Source: Candidatus Agathobaculum merdigallinarum
Lineage (GTDB): Bacteria > Bacillota > Clostridia > Oscillospirales > Butyricicoccaceae
DNA length: 17,511 nucleotides
Direction: 5' to 3'
Assembly (NCBI GenBank): GCA_019115425.1
Contig: DXDO01000038.1
Location: 1-17,511 of the forward strand
Positions 6,766 to 13,959 of the stretch are shown in pieces (within the stretch, counting starts at the first letter, position 1; each line of letters starts with the position of its first letter). The notes below the pieces were generated by a model. It saw only the letters and a list, made by a program, of their open reading frames with translations. It had not been told where the DNA came from and searched no databases. The position numbers were made by a program, and so were the translations under genes.

Positions 6766-7998
6766 CTATCCCAGCACCCAGAACGGGCCGCCGGCCGCCG
6801 CGCCCTTGTTGCACTCGGCCAGAAAGATGCTCAGATCCCACTCCTTCTGACTGCGTTCGTAACTGGCACAGTCTGCGACCAGAATCTTGCCGCTGTCCGT
6901 GATGCCGCGCAGCACAATAAAATGCCCGCCGCGGGTGAAGTGTCCGGCAGACATGATCGCGATGACCAGCTTGCCCTCCTGCAGCGCCTTGACCAGTTCG
7001 GTTTTGCTCTGGCCGATGCCGCGGCACGGCACGCCGTAATGCGCCGCACCGTCCGGGATCAGGCTGTGGTAGCTGCCGCTGCCCTCGCAGCGGTGCCCGG
7101 TTTTGACGGACCATTCACAGATCTCCGGCGGCAGAACGGTTTTGTTCGTCAGCGTAGACACACAAATTGCCAGTGAGGTTGGGCCGCAGCCCGCGCCTGC
7201 GATCGTATTGGTCTTACCGTACATCAGACTTCCCCAACGGGAATCATACTGGCTGAAATACACAACGTCCTTGGAGTTACCACGGCCGGTGAACACAATG
7301 TCCGAAAAGTCCATACCTGCGGTATTGTCAGACGAACCGCTCGGCGCACTGTACTCCGCATCCGCAATGGTATTCTGGATCACCTCCGCCCACATGCGCT
7401 GCATCTCGTCAAAGCCCAGCTTGTCCATCAGTTCCGTCGGGGTCATGTCCGAAATCACCAGAACATATCCTTCAAAATTCCCCTCGCTGTCATATTTATC
7501 CTTTAGTTCATATTTCAGCTTAGCCTGCATCGTCTGCACGATCTTGTCCTCATTGATCAGCATGACATCTTGCTCGCTGTAAACCGAGGTGATGGCGACC
7601 ATCCAATAGTCATTGGTATTGCCGAGATTTTTCTCGATCGAGATAAAGCCAAGGTTTTCCGGCAACAGATCAATAAACAGATTGATCGCCTTGTCCTCGA
7701 GCGTCCGCTGGTCTTTCCATGTGACCGTGAGCTGCTCCGCCTGCGCCGTCATCTCCTGAATATCCGCAGAGGATGCGCTGGGGGAACCGAACAGATTGCA
7801 CGGAATGGACAGCAGCATGAGTAGCGGCAGGCCGAGACAGATAAGCAGCGCGATGCCTGCCCCTTTCAGCAGGCTTGGCGCGGTCTCTGCCACAGCAGCT
7901 GCGGCGGCGCCATACGGACCGCCGGACAACGCGCCTTTTGCGATATTCGCCGCGGCAGCGGCAACACGCCCAGCGTTACTTCTTTTTTCTTCGTTTAT
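6766..7998 (-). CDS. Membrane-anchored C39-type cysteine peptidase (VirB1-like hydrolase of the T4SS)
   Basis: Counted from the proposed start this is 410 residues: an Ala-rich cytoplasmic segment, one membrane helix (~45-65), a helical stalk region (~75-215), then a papain-like C39_2 domain. The catalytic set is visible as Cys in GAGCGPTSLA (~271), His in GGHFIVLRG (~359) and Asp in LVADCAS (~376). Such proteins sit where VirB1/CwlT-type wall hydrolases sit and open the cell wall for the channel. The start is uncertain. The clear AAGGAGG (8007-8013) is followed by ATC and ATA codons in frame (8001, 7998), while the first standard codon is TTG at 7929 with a poor ribosome site. I chose ATA 7998 for spacing. 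The 5' end overlaps the virB6 3' end. Confidence 0.82.
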   Translation of the reverse strand: MNEEKRSNAGRVAAAAANIAKGALSGGPYGAAAAAVAETAPSLLKGAGIALLICLGLPLLMLLSIPCNLFGSPSASSADIQEMTAQAEQLTVTWKDQRTLEDKAINLFIDLLPENLGFISIEKNLGNTNDYWMVAITSVYSEQDVMLINEDKIVQTMQAKLKYELKDKYDSEGNFEGYVLVISDMTPTELMDKLGFDEMQRMWAEVIQNTIADAEYSAPSGSSDNTAGMDFSDIVFTGRGNSKDVVYFSQYDSRWGSLMYGKTNTIAGAGCGPTSLAICVSTLTNKTVLPPEICEWSVKTGHRCEGSGSYHSLIPDGAAHYGVPCRGIGQSKTELVKALQEGKLVIAIMSAGHFTRGGHFIVLRGITDSGKILVADCASYERSQKEWDLSIFLAECNKGAAAGGPFWVLG

Positions 7999-10288
7999 GA
8001 TGTTTTCCTCCTTCCTGTGGGGTCACCTTGTTATTCAGCGGCTGCGCGCTGCGGCGCAGCCTGCGCGTCTTGTCCGCAATATGTGGCCGTCCGACCATAT
8101 CTGGCGAACGCACACTGGTTGTCACGTTGCTTTGCGCCGTGGTGGTCTGCTGTATTTCGCTATGCTCACGCCGTGACGGCGAAACAGCAGTACGCCGGTT
8201 CGGTGCGGGTGTTGCTGGGGAAACCGCAGGCCGTCTGCCGCCATCGGCCGATACAGGCGATACTGCTGGTGCGGTTGGTGCTTGCGTCCTCACTGCGGGC
8301 GACGGCGGCTGCACCGCTGTTTGTGATACGGGCTGTACCGCTGAGCGATGTGTCGATTGCCCAGATGTCGATGCTGTGGCCTGCGGCTGCGGCACGACCG
8401 GCGTCACACGGATCGAACCGCCGTCTGTGTCCGCTGTTACCCCTGTCTGCCGCATCGCCTGCTGTACCGGCGGCGCAGGCGGCATGGTGCGGCTCGGCGG
8501 CGATACTGCTAGACTGGCCGAACCAGAGGGAGCAGTCCGGTTGGGCTGAACCGCGGACGCAGTATGTCCCTGTGCCGCGGTGGCAGCTGCTACAGCGGCT
8601 GCCGGAACGATGCCGGATGAATGTCCTGCCGATTCTGTTGGAGACACCGGCGGGCATTCCGGCGCATTCTGCTCCGTATATCCTGCGCGCATCTCGGACA
8701 ATTTGCTTTCGCTGTGCAAAAGCGTTTGCACAGGCGGCGGGGATACGGGCATCACTGGTGTTGCGCGCGCTGGGCGCGACGCGGTCGGCTGTACGGACGG
8801 GCGCACGCCGGGCGTTCCGGAAACAGCTTGCTGCGGTGTACCGGGGGTTCCCGTGTTGCTTGGGAATACCTGTTCGGGTGTGCGCGGCATGGCAGCGGCA
8901 GGCTGTACCGGCGTGACGGACAGTCCGGGCGCGGTATCCGCTCGGTGCATCGGCATGACCGGAGCGCGGAGCGCGCTTTCCGTCTGCGGCGCACCCATCC
9001 GTCCGAAGTCCGCGGGCAGCGGCGGAAGCACTGGAGACACAGGCGAAACCATCATCCGGCTTACCGCATTTGCTTCGGATACACTCTGGTTCTGACTGCG
9101 GATGCTGCTGACCGAGCTGCCGTCCTCCCAATCGTCTGCGTCAACTGAAATGGCCTGACTGACCTGCCGCATCGAAGCCGGATCACCAGCCCCATGCCGG
9201 TTGCGGAACGAAGCCAAGTCGTTCATCGCCCTTGCACCCGAACCGGCAACATGGATGGCTGCCCCAGCAATGCCTGCCGCGCCTACGGCAACGCCGCCCT
9301 GTGCAGATGCTCCAGCTGTGCCGGTGGATTGACCGCCCTGCTTGCCGCCGTGCTGCATGAAAGACCCGGATGTCGGCGGCGCAGGGCTGCCATGCCCGGC
9401 GGACGGCATACCTTGCGCTGCGGTGCGTGTGACCATTTGCGCAATACTGCGAAGCGTCATGGCGGTAAGCATCCCCGGGAAATGCGTACCCAGCGGATCG
9501 CCGGTCATCGCAGGATTGAGGCCGATGCGCAGAATAATGCCGTCCATCTTTTTTGCCATGCGAACAATGCCGACGATTAACATCATCCACGGGATAATGG
9601 CCGTGCCGTTCGGTGCATTGGACATTGCACTGATGAGCAGCTTGACAAACATCAGATTGAAGACCATCAGTGCGCACATCGACGCGAACATCCGCAGCCA
9701 GCCGCGAAAAATCTCTCCGGTGGATTTTGAACCGCCCATGGCAAAGGCCAGCGGCGCACAGTAGGTCAGCACACAGAGGATGACATAACGCTCTGCAACC
9801 TCAAAAAACAATTTGATTGTCTGCCATTGGATGATCACATTGACCACGATGACCACGATCCAGCCCGCATTGGGCAGCATATCAAAGGTATCTTCGCCAA
9901 ACGGGTCAAAGGTGATGGCATTGGGGAGCTGGAGCATATCCATAATGGTTGAGGAAAACCCCAAACCGATCTCACAGATCTGCCGACTGACCATGAGCAA
10001 AAACGAGAACATCGCGGTGCGCAGAAACAGTCGTCCCGGTTCCTCAGCCTCAATGCCGACGCCGGTCGCCATTGAACGCATTGCTTGAAATGCTAGATTG
10101 CCGATCAGCAACGCCCAACCCACTGCGAAAAAGATGGTGCTGAGGTCTCCCACTACCGGCACACGATCTGTAAAATAGGTAAGATCTGTGTGGAACAAGT
10201 CCATTAGATGCTCTAGCAGGTATTCCACCATCTCATACCAGAGTGACGCCAGCCATTCAAACAGGGCTTTTATCAGTTTCTCAAGAAT
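7976..10288 (-). CDS. VirB6/TrbL-family channel protein with long disordered tail
   Basis: This is a polytopic membrane protein of about 770 residues. After an amphipathic N-terminus (EKLIKALFEWLASLWYEMVE) there are five or six membrane helices up to residue ~260 (for example FFAVGWALLIGNLAF, WIVVIVVNVIIQW, VILCVLTYCAPLAFAMGG). A CAPLAFAMGGSKSTGEIFRGW loop is typical of Firmicutes TrbL/VirB6 proteins. From ~292 to the end it is a Pro/Ala/Ser/Thr/Gln-rich tail ending in a basic run KHHKRRKKK. The start is unsettled. GGGAGG (10298-10303) has correct spacing only to an in-frame ATT at 10288. Upstream ATG 10375 and TTG 10384 lack a ribosome site and would read through a terminator-like hairpin. 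It likely forms the inner-membrane pore. Confidence 0.85.
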   Translation of the reverse strand: MLEKLIKALFEWLASLWYEMVEYLLEHLMDLFHTDLTYFTDRVPVVGDLSTIFFAVGWALLIGNLAFQAMRSMATGVGIEAEEPGRLFLRTAMFSFLLMVSRQICEIGLGFSSTIMDMLQLPNAITFDPFGEDTFDMLPNAGWIVVIVVNVIIQWQTIKLFFEVAERYVILCVLTYCAPLAFAMGGSKSTGEIFRGWLRMFASMCALMVFNLMFVKLLISAMSNAPNGTAIIPWMMLIVGIVRMAKKMDGIILRIGLNPAMTGDPLGTHFPGMLTAMTLRSIAQMVTRTAAQGMPSAGHGSPAPPTSGSFMQHGGKQGGQSTGTAGASAQGGVAVGAAGIAGAAIHVAGSGARAMNDLASFRNRHGAGDPASMRQVSQAISVDADDWEDGSSVSSIRSQNQSVSEANAVSRMMVSPVSPVLPPLPADFGRMGAPQTESALRAPVMPMHRADTAPGLSVTPVQPAAAMPRTPEQVFPSNTGTPGTPQQAVSGTPGVRPSVQPTASRPARATPVMPVSPPPVQTLLHSESKLSEMRAGYTEQNAPECPPVSPTESAGHSSGIVPAAAVAAATAAQGHTASAVQPNRTAPSGSASLAVSPPSRTMPPAPPVQQAMRQTGVTADTDGGSIRVTPVVPQPQATASTSGQSTHRSAVQPVSQTAVQPPSPAVRTQAPTAPAVSPVSADGGRRPAVSPATPAPNRRTAVSPSRREHSEIQQTTTAQSNVTTSVRSPDMVGRPHIADKTRRLRRSAQPLNNKVTPQEGGKHHKRRKKK

Positions 10289-10315
10289 TTTAGGCTGCCT
10301 CCCTTCAAAAATGGC

Positions 10316-10350
10316 AAAAGAAAAGCACCGTATTGTGAAAAATACGATGC
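10316..10350 (-). terminator. Hairpin with T-rich tail upstream of virB6
   Basis: On the minus strand, arms at 10341-10350 and 10325-10334 pair over 10 positions with one G-T wobble around a 6-base loop. TTTTCTTTT follows. It would stop minus-strand transcription arriving from the pilin gene and across the toxin-antitoxin pair. It also lies right at the predicted 5' end of a virB6 transcript, where it could serve as an attenuator or a stabilising 5' stem. Confidence 0.6.
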
Positions 10351-10352
10351 TG

Positions 10353-10382
10353 GCTACAATACTGCACCATTGCATTTGTAGC
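10353..10382. promoter_or_regulatory. Candidate operator: 7-bp inverted repeat GCTACAA / TTGTAGC
   Basis: GCTACAA (10353-10359) and its exact reverse complement TTGTAGC (10376-10382) are 16 bases apart. They cover the -35/spacer of the toxin-antitoxin promoter and the -10 of the opposing virB6 promoter. Phd/YefM antitoxins bind inverted repeats over their own promoter, so this is a plausible binding site that could also tie virB6 transcription to antitoxin level. Confidence 0.4.
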
Positions 10383-10384
10383 AA
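10356..10384 (-). promoter_or_regulatory. Candidate minus-strand promoter for the virB6 operon
   Basis: TTGCTA (10384-10379) and TATTGT (10361-10356) are separated by 17 bases, pointing toward virB6. Transcription would start near 10349, at the edge of the hairpin. The element lies back to back with, and overlaps, the plus-strand toxin-antitoxin promoter. Confidence 0.4.
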
Positions 10385-10398
10385 TATACTGATAGAAT
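10370..10398 (+). promoter_or_regulatory. Promoter of the type II toxin-antitoxin operon
   Basis: TTGCAT (10370-10375) and TAGAAT (10393-10398) with a 17-base spacer precede the antitoxin start by about 30 bases. This is a good sigma-A promoter. The antitoxin is expected to repress it, as in other phd/yefM operons. Confidence 0.6.
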
Positions 10399-10426
10399 AA
10401 TAGTAGAATTCATGGAGGTGAATGAC

Positions 10427-10693
10427 ATGAAAATCAAATCATCTACCGTCCTTCGCAACGACTATAATACGATCTCCACACTTGCACACGAGAGCCAGGA
10501 GCCGATTTATATCACCAAAAACGGAGAGGGCGACATCGTTCTGATGAGTGTAGACGCTTTTGAAAACCGGGAACAGGTATTGCAGCACCGTGCGGCGATA
10601 CTGGAAGCAGAGTTCTCGCGTTTGAGTGGCGAGCCCACCTATTCGGTAGACGAAATCCGTCGCAAGCTAAAGGAGAAGTACGACAATGCCTAA
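10427..10693 (+). CDS. Phd/YefM-family antitoxin
   Basis: This 88-residue protein starts MKIKSSTVLRNDYNTISTLA. The Phd/YefM pattern is clear: an N-terminal DNA-binding fold with SSTVLRNDYNTI, then EPIYITKNGEGDIVLMSVDAFE, then a helical C-terminal part that would wrap the toxin. I use ATG 10427 rather than ATG 10412, because GGAGGTGA (10414-10421) lies between them at the right spacing for the second. The toxin start overlaps its stop by 8 bases. The pair is the only coding plus-strand insert between the pilin candidate and virB6. The antitoxin should neutralise the RelE/ParE toxin and repress the operon. Confidence 0.92.
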   Translation: MKIKSSTVLRNDYNTISTLAHESQEPIYITKNGEGDIVLMSVDAFENREQVLQHRAAILEAEFSRLSGEPTYSVDEIRRKLKEKYDNA

Positions 10694-10997
10694 TGCCTAT
10701 CGTCTGGAAATTCTGACGCCGGCATGGCAGGACATTGACCGGATCTCCGATCTGCATCTTCTCCTTGTCGGCCCGCAATCCGCAGAGAAAATCACGGATA
10801 AGCTATTGGATACCATTGCTCTGCTTGCCTCGCAGCCCTATATGGGTGCGTTGCATCCTGATTCTTTCTTAGCGCAGCGTGAGTATCGTAAAATCATTTG
10901 CGGCAATTATGTATGCATTTATAAGGTGATCGGAACGACCGTATACGTTTATCGCGTCGTAGACGGACGGACCGACTACCCGAAGTTGCTGCGCTGA
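10686..10997 (+). CDS. RelE/ParE-family toxin
   Basis: This is 103 residues. The N-terminal LEILTPAWQDIDRIS strand-helix and the C-terminal REYRKIICGNYVCIYKVIG followed by YVYRVVDGRTDY are hallmarks of the RelE/ParE superfamily. RelE members cleave mRNA on the ribosome and ParE members poison gyrase; the sequence alone does not decide between them. The gene overlaps the antitoxin by 8 bases and ends 3 bases before the convergent stop of the minus-strand pilin gene, so no separate terminator fits between them. The expected effect is stabilisation of the mobile element by post-segregational killing. Confidence 0.92.
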   Translation: MPNAYRLEILTPAWQDIDRISDLHLLLVGPQSAEKITDKLLDTIALLASQPYMGALHPDSFLAQREYRKIICGNYVCIYKVIGTTVYVYRVVDGRTDYPKLLR

Positions 10998-11000
10998 CCC

Positions 11001-11384
11001 TTATTCCAGCGTTGCCAGACCGTCGAACAGCGGGCGGACATAAGCGATAAACGCGCCGATGCCGTTGATAATGACCCATGCGAGCCAGATGCGCTTTAGC
11101 CAATCCCATGCCTGGTCGGCCTTTGGCTGTGCACCGCTCATTTTGGCACCAATGACCGCAATCGCACTCATCAGGCCGGCAAGGACAGTAGAGATTGCGG
11201 CCAGCTTAGAATAAACGTCTTTGATAATACGGTTTGCGGCTGTCCACATATCCTCTACGGCGAATGCCTGTGGGATGACGACCGCCCCAAGGATCAGCAG
11301 CACCAGTGCGATCCGGTAGAAAAGAAAGGCACGTGTCATCCAGTCCTGATAGGCGCGCGCCGTTTGCAGTTTGCTTTCGTTCAA
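11001..11384 (-). CDS. VirB2/TrbC-like small membrane protein (pilin candidate)
   Basis: This 127-residue protein starts at TTG 11384, 9 bases after AAGGAG. A basic N-terminus is followed by three hydrophobic segments: ALVLLILGAVVIPQAFAV (~27-44, which could be cleaved like a pilin leader after AFA), LAAISTVLAGLMSAIAVIGA (~61-80) and LAWVIINGIGAFIAYV (~100-115). A short hydrophilic loop with KMSGAQPKADQAWDWLKR lies between the last two. Size, topology and position just before virB6 match VirB2/TrbC-type pilin subunits of Gram-positive T4SS. The call rests on context and topology rather than a diagnostic motif. Confidence 0.65.
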   Translation of the reverse strand: MNESKLQTARAYQDWMTRAFLFYRIALVLLILGAVVIPQAFAVEDMWTAANRIIKDVYSKLAAISTVLAGLMSAIAVIGAKMSGAQPKADQAWDWLKRIWLAWVIINGIGAFIAYVRPLFDGLATLE

Positions 11385-11404
11385 GAATAATCACTCCTTG
11401 CGTT

Positions 11405-11433
11405 TTGACTTTTGCTATTTGTCCTGCTATACT
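11405..11433 (+). promoter_or_regulatory. Strong promoter of the small plus-strand gene
   Basis: TTGACT (11405-11410), a 17-base spacer and TATACT (11428-11433) give a near-consensus sigma-A promoter. Transcription would start near 11440, about 27 bases before the ATG of the 70-residue gene. Confidence 0.75.
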
Positions 11434-11445
11434 GTTGCCGGACAA
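11419..11445. promoter_or_regulatory. Candidate operator: inverted repeat TTGTCC / GGACAA over the -10
   Basis: TTGTCC (11419-11424) and GGACAA (11440-11445) are perfect reverse complements. The match extends inward imperfectly (GC and A positions also pair) and brackets the TATACT box and start site. A dimeric regulator binding here would block the small gene. The same site lies within 60 bases of the divergent pilin gene's start and could affect both. Confidence 0.45.
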
Positions 11446-11466
11446 TGAATGATAGGATGTGAGGAA

Positions 11467-11679
11467 ATGGAATGGGATAACGGCAGTAATCTGGCCGGGA
11501 TCATCATTGATCTGGAAAATGCAGAACAACGGTTTTCTGCCGGTGAGCGTTCCGAATCGCTTAAGCAAGCCGCGCAGCGTATTTACAACCGTGCTGCCAG
11601 ACACAACGATTCTGCGCAATCCAATTGGTGCCGTGAAATTATGGAACGCGCACAAAAACTGATAAACGTCTGTCAATAA
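11467..11679 (+). CDS. Small uncharacterised protein on its own transcription unit
   Basis: From ATG 11467 this gives 70 residues (MEWDNGSNLAGIIIDLENAE...), ending MERAQKLINVCQ. It looks fully helical, soluble and charged, with no known motif; an earlier ATG at 11449 would add six residues. What makes it convincing is its surroundings: a near-consensus promoter with a candidate operator 30-60 bases upstream, and a textbook terminator starting 6 bases after the stop. It stands alone on the plus strand between two minus-strand genes, the SLH-domain gene and the pilin candidate. It could be a small regulator or an accessory protein of the element. I do not recognise it. Confidence 0.7.
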   Translation: MEWDNGSNLAGIIIDLENAEQRFSAGERSESLKQAAQRIYNRAARHNDSAQSNWCREIMERAQKLINVCQ

Positions 11680-11684
11680 GGCGG

Positions 11685-11712
11685 CGGGGAGCTTGAGCTC
11701 CCCGTCTTTTTT
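11685..11712 (+). terminator. Intrinsic terminator of the small plus-strand gene
   Basis: CGGGGAGC and GCTCCCCG pair perfectly around TTGA (11685-11704), followed by TCTTTTTT (11705-11712). It ends four bases before the convergent stop of the SLH-domain gene. Confidence 0.93.
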
Positions 11713-11715
11713 CAT

Positions 11716-13893
11716 TCACTGAACTTGGTTTGCCGCACTGATGATCTCCCGATACGACCAGTGCGAAGCATGAACATCTGTAAATTGGGTAACGATGGCC
11801 TGCACACGCAGCGAGCGGCCGGTCACGCGGTTGATGAGTTTCGCCGCCTCTGCACGGGTAACAGAATAGTTCGGGCGAAATGTGCCGTTTGGGTAGCCGT
11901 TGATCCAGCCGTGTAGCTGGCCGTATGCCACCGCATCATGCGTCTCACCGGCAGTGGCCACATCGGGGAAAGTACTCGTACCGGACGCAACATAGGGTGA
12001 ACCGCTCATGCGGTACAGCCAGACGGACAGCTCTGCGCGGGAGATCGCCGCATTCGGCCGGAAGTACGAAGCCGTTTCAATGCCCGCGGCATAGAACGCG
12101 TTGACCGCATTGGTGTACCAGCTGCCAGTCGGCACATCCGCCGCGCCGCAGCTGGGATACACTGTGAGGTCAGAATAGTTGGTCAAACGAGACAGCATCA
12201 CGGCTGCTTGGGCGCGGGTTAGTGTGTTTTCTGGGTAAAAGAGATTGTTGCCCATGCCCTCGAAATAGGGCGTGGTTATGCCGCTCAGCAGATACAGCTT
12301 GCCGCTGCCTTTCCATGCGGCATAGGCGCTCAGCTGAACATCATCACGGATACCACTCACCGTCACCTTGAGGATTCCGTTACCGGACAGCGACATGGAA
12401 TAAGTCTTGCTGCCCACCTTGATCGTTTTGGAATCCACAGAGGCGGTCGCCTGCTGGCTGCCCACACGCAGCGTCACCGTGCTGAGCTGGTAGCCGTCCT
12501 GCGGCGTGACAGTATACGTCACCAAGCCGCCATTGTTCACGCCTGCGCGGGAAGCCGATATGGTACAGTTCTGCGTCTTGCCGATGGTGACCGAATGATC
12601 GTAAGTGGTCAGCTTGGAAGCAGTGGCGGACACCTTGACTGGCGCATAAACGTCATCCACATACAGGATGACATCGGTGCCGCTTTGCTGCAGCTTGTAG
12701 TCTATGCCGTCCACAGTGATCTCGTCCTCGTCCGCATCCACCGTACGGTTGATGCCGTCCACGGAAAGTGTGATGCGGTTCAGCCGGTAGTTTGTCTCGG
12801 TGGAGATGGTAAAGCGCACATCCGTGCCCTTACTCACCGTGCTGCCGCAATCCTTGTCAATGTCCACGCCCGTACCTTCCGAGGTGGTAATTGGGATATG
12901 ATCCTCGTCCAGCTCGGAAACAAAGTACACCTGCATATCGGTTTGCACGTCGGTTAGACGCAGCGTTACGCGGTCGTCCTGCCGGCTGATGTGGTACACC
13001 TTTCCGTCGAGCCAGATGCGTTCTTCGGATACATAGCCGGTTGCGGACTGCGTGCCGTTCTCCAGCCGGATCTCGGTGATTTCATAGCCACGCTCGGTAT
13101 CCGCACTGATGTTCACATTGTTCCCGCGTCGCACCTCGACACGGCTGCCGGCCGGATCGACACCCTTATCGCCGCTGACGCGGACGACCAGCGGCTGCTC
13201 GCCCGGCTTGCCATTGCTGAAAAAGTGAATGCCAAGGCTTTCTTCTACGGTCAACGTCATCGTGACCTTGCCATCCGTCACGGAAAACGGATAGGTTTTC
13301 TCGCCTAACTGAACAGCACCATCGGCCAGATCAGCCGTGTTTGCCAGACCGGCATCGGTGCGCGTTACCTGCACGCGGGTGATTGCAGCGTCCCCGGATG
13401 GCGCTGCGGTAATCGTAACTGCCTTGCCGATGCCGTATGTCCCGCCGCCGCTGACCTCGATCCCGCTGTCCGCAGTCACGACAATCTTGCAGGAAGCCGC
13501 TTCGGCAGCTGCGGACAACGTAAGATCACCTGTACAGTTGCCTGGCACAGTCACTGTCACAGTGCGCCCCGCATATTGCAGCGGCAGCACAATACCACCC
13601 ACGGTAAGCTGCGCCGACATTTGCTCCGCCTTGATTGCCACGCTGGCTGATGCATCGCCATAAGAGGCGTTCAAAGCCGTAATGCGGTAACCGTCCAGCG
13701 GCGCAAAGGAAACATCCCTTGCCACGCCGATTTCCCACACGTTGATGCCTACTTCACCGGATATATACCCTGTGCCGCTTTTTACTTCGACGCGGTGCGT
13801 GCCGCCCGCGGCATGAGACAGCGGAAGCAGGGCAGCCGCCAGCAGCCATAATACAAGCAGCAGTATGGGAAAGCGCAATTTCTTTGTCGTCAT
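11716..13893 (-). CDS. Secreted SLH-domain protein with five tandem repeats
   Basis: This is 725 residues. A signal peptide (KKLRFPILLLVLWLLAAALL, cleaved near residue 28) is followed by five related beta-rich repeats of ~97-102 residues (about 32-528). S-layer homology domains follow at about 538-580, 582-640 and 640-697, plus a partial TQFTDVHASHWSYREI tail. SLH signatures are visible in LFYPENTLTRAQAAVMLSRL, YFRPNAAISRAELSVWLYRM and NGTFRPNYSVTRAEAAKLIN. SLH domains hold proteins non-covalently on the wall, so this is a surface protein, perhaps an adhesin helping mating-pair contact. Start: ATG 13893 after GAGAGGAGAG. A terminator lies just upstream, so it may have its own expression. Architecture is sure; role inferred. 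Confidence 0.92.
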   Translation of the reverse strand: MTTKKLRFPILLLVLWLLAAALLPLSHAAGGTHRVEVKSGTGYISGEVGINVWEIGVARDVSFAPLDGYRITALNASYGDASASVAIKAEQMSAQLTVGGIVLPLQYAGRTVTVTVPGNCTGDLTLSAAAEAASCKIVVTADSGIEVSGGGTYGIGKAVTITAAPSGDAAITRVQVTRTDAGLANTADLADGAVQLGEKTYPFSVTDGKVTMTLTVEESLGIHFFSNGKPGEQPLVVRVSGDKGVDPAGSRVEVRRGNNVNISADTERGYEITEIRLENGTQSATGYVSEERIWLDGKVYHISRQDDRVTLRLTDVQTDMQVYFVSELDEDHIPITTSEGTGVDIDKDCGSTVSKGTDVRFTISTETNYRLNRITLSVDGINRTVDADEDEITVDGIDYKLQQSGTDVILYVDDVYAPVKVSATASKLTTYDHSVTIGKTQNCTISASRAGVNNGGLVTYTVTPQDGYQLSTVTLRVGSQQATASVDSKTIKVGSKTYSMSLSGNGILKVTVSGIRDDVQLSAYAAWKGSGKLYLLSGITTPYFEGMGNNLFYPENTLTRAQAAVMLSRLTNYSDLTVYPSCGAADVPTGSWYTNAVNAFYAAGIETASYFRPNAAISRAELSVWLYRMSGSPYVASGTSTFPDVATAGETHDAVAYGQLHGWINGYPNGTFRPNYSVTRAEAAKLINRVTGRSLRVQAIVTQFTDVHASHWSYREIISAANQVQ
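12310..13800 (-). repeat. Five ~100-residue protein repeats within the SLH protein
   Basis: Repeats begin at residues ~32, 134, 231, 331 and 429. Each follows one plan: a strand with G/S and a turn, then a GYRI/NYRLNRI/GYQLSTV-type strand, then a D/G-x-K-x-Y strand (LGEKTYPFSV, LDGKVYHISR, VDGIDYKLQQ, VGSKTYSMSL), then a terminal V-T-L/V strand. They are too diverged to be recent copies. They resemble bacterial Ig-like or internalin-B-type stalk repeats without matching a family I can name. Confidence 0.7.
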
Positions 13894-13915
13894 GTCTTCT
13901 CTCCTCTCTGTTCAC

Positions 13916-13952
13916 AAAAATAGGCCGGTATGACAGGAAATCATACCGGCCT
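13916..13952 (-). terminator. Intrinsic terminator after the lipoprotein gene
   Basis: A perfect 12-bp stem (13941-13952 with 13922-13933, 7-base loop) is followed on the minus strand by ATTTTTG. It lies between the lipoprotein stop and the SLH gene's ribosome site, so it separates the sortase-lipoprotein unit from the SLH gene or attenuates read-through. Confidence 0.85.
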
Positions 13953-13959
13953 TTGCTGT

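Noticed and set aside
8017..9148. Several plus-strand frames and a 321-residue minus frame across the virB6 tail
   Set aside because: All are alternate readings of the low-complexity, GC-rich tail, without ribosome sites.
11206..11715. A 169-residue minus frame across the small plus-strand gene
   Set aside because: It reads through the promoter, operator and terminator of the plus-strand unit and lacks any motif.
12310..13800. Repeats considered as a CRISPR array or DNA tandem repeat
   Set aside because: The similarity is at protein level only; the DNA units are diverged, and no array of short direct repeats with spacers occurs anywhere in the window.
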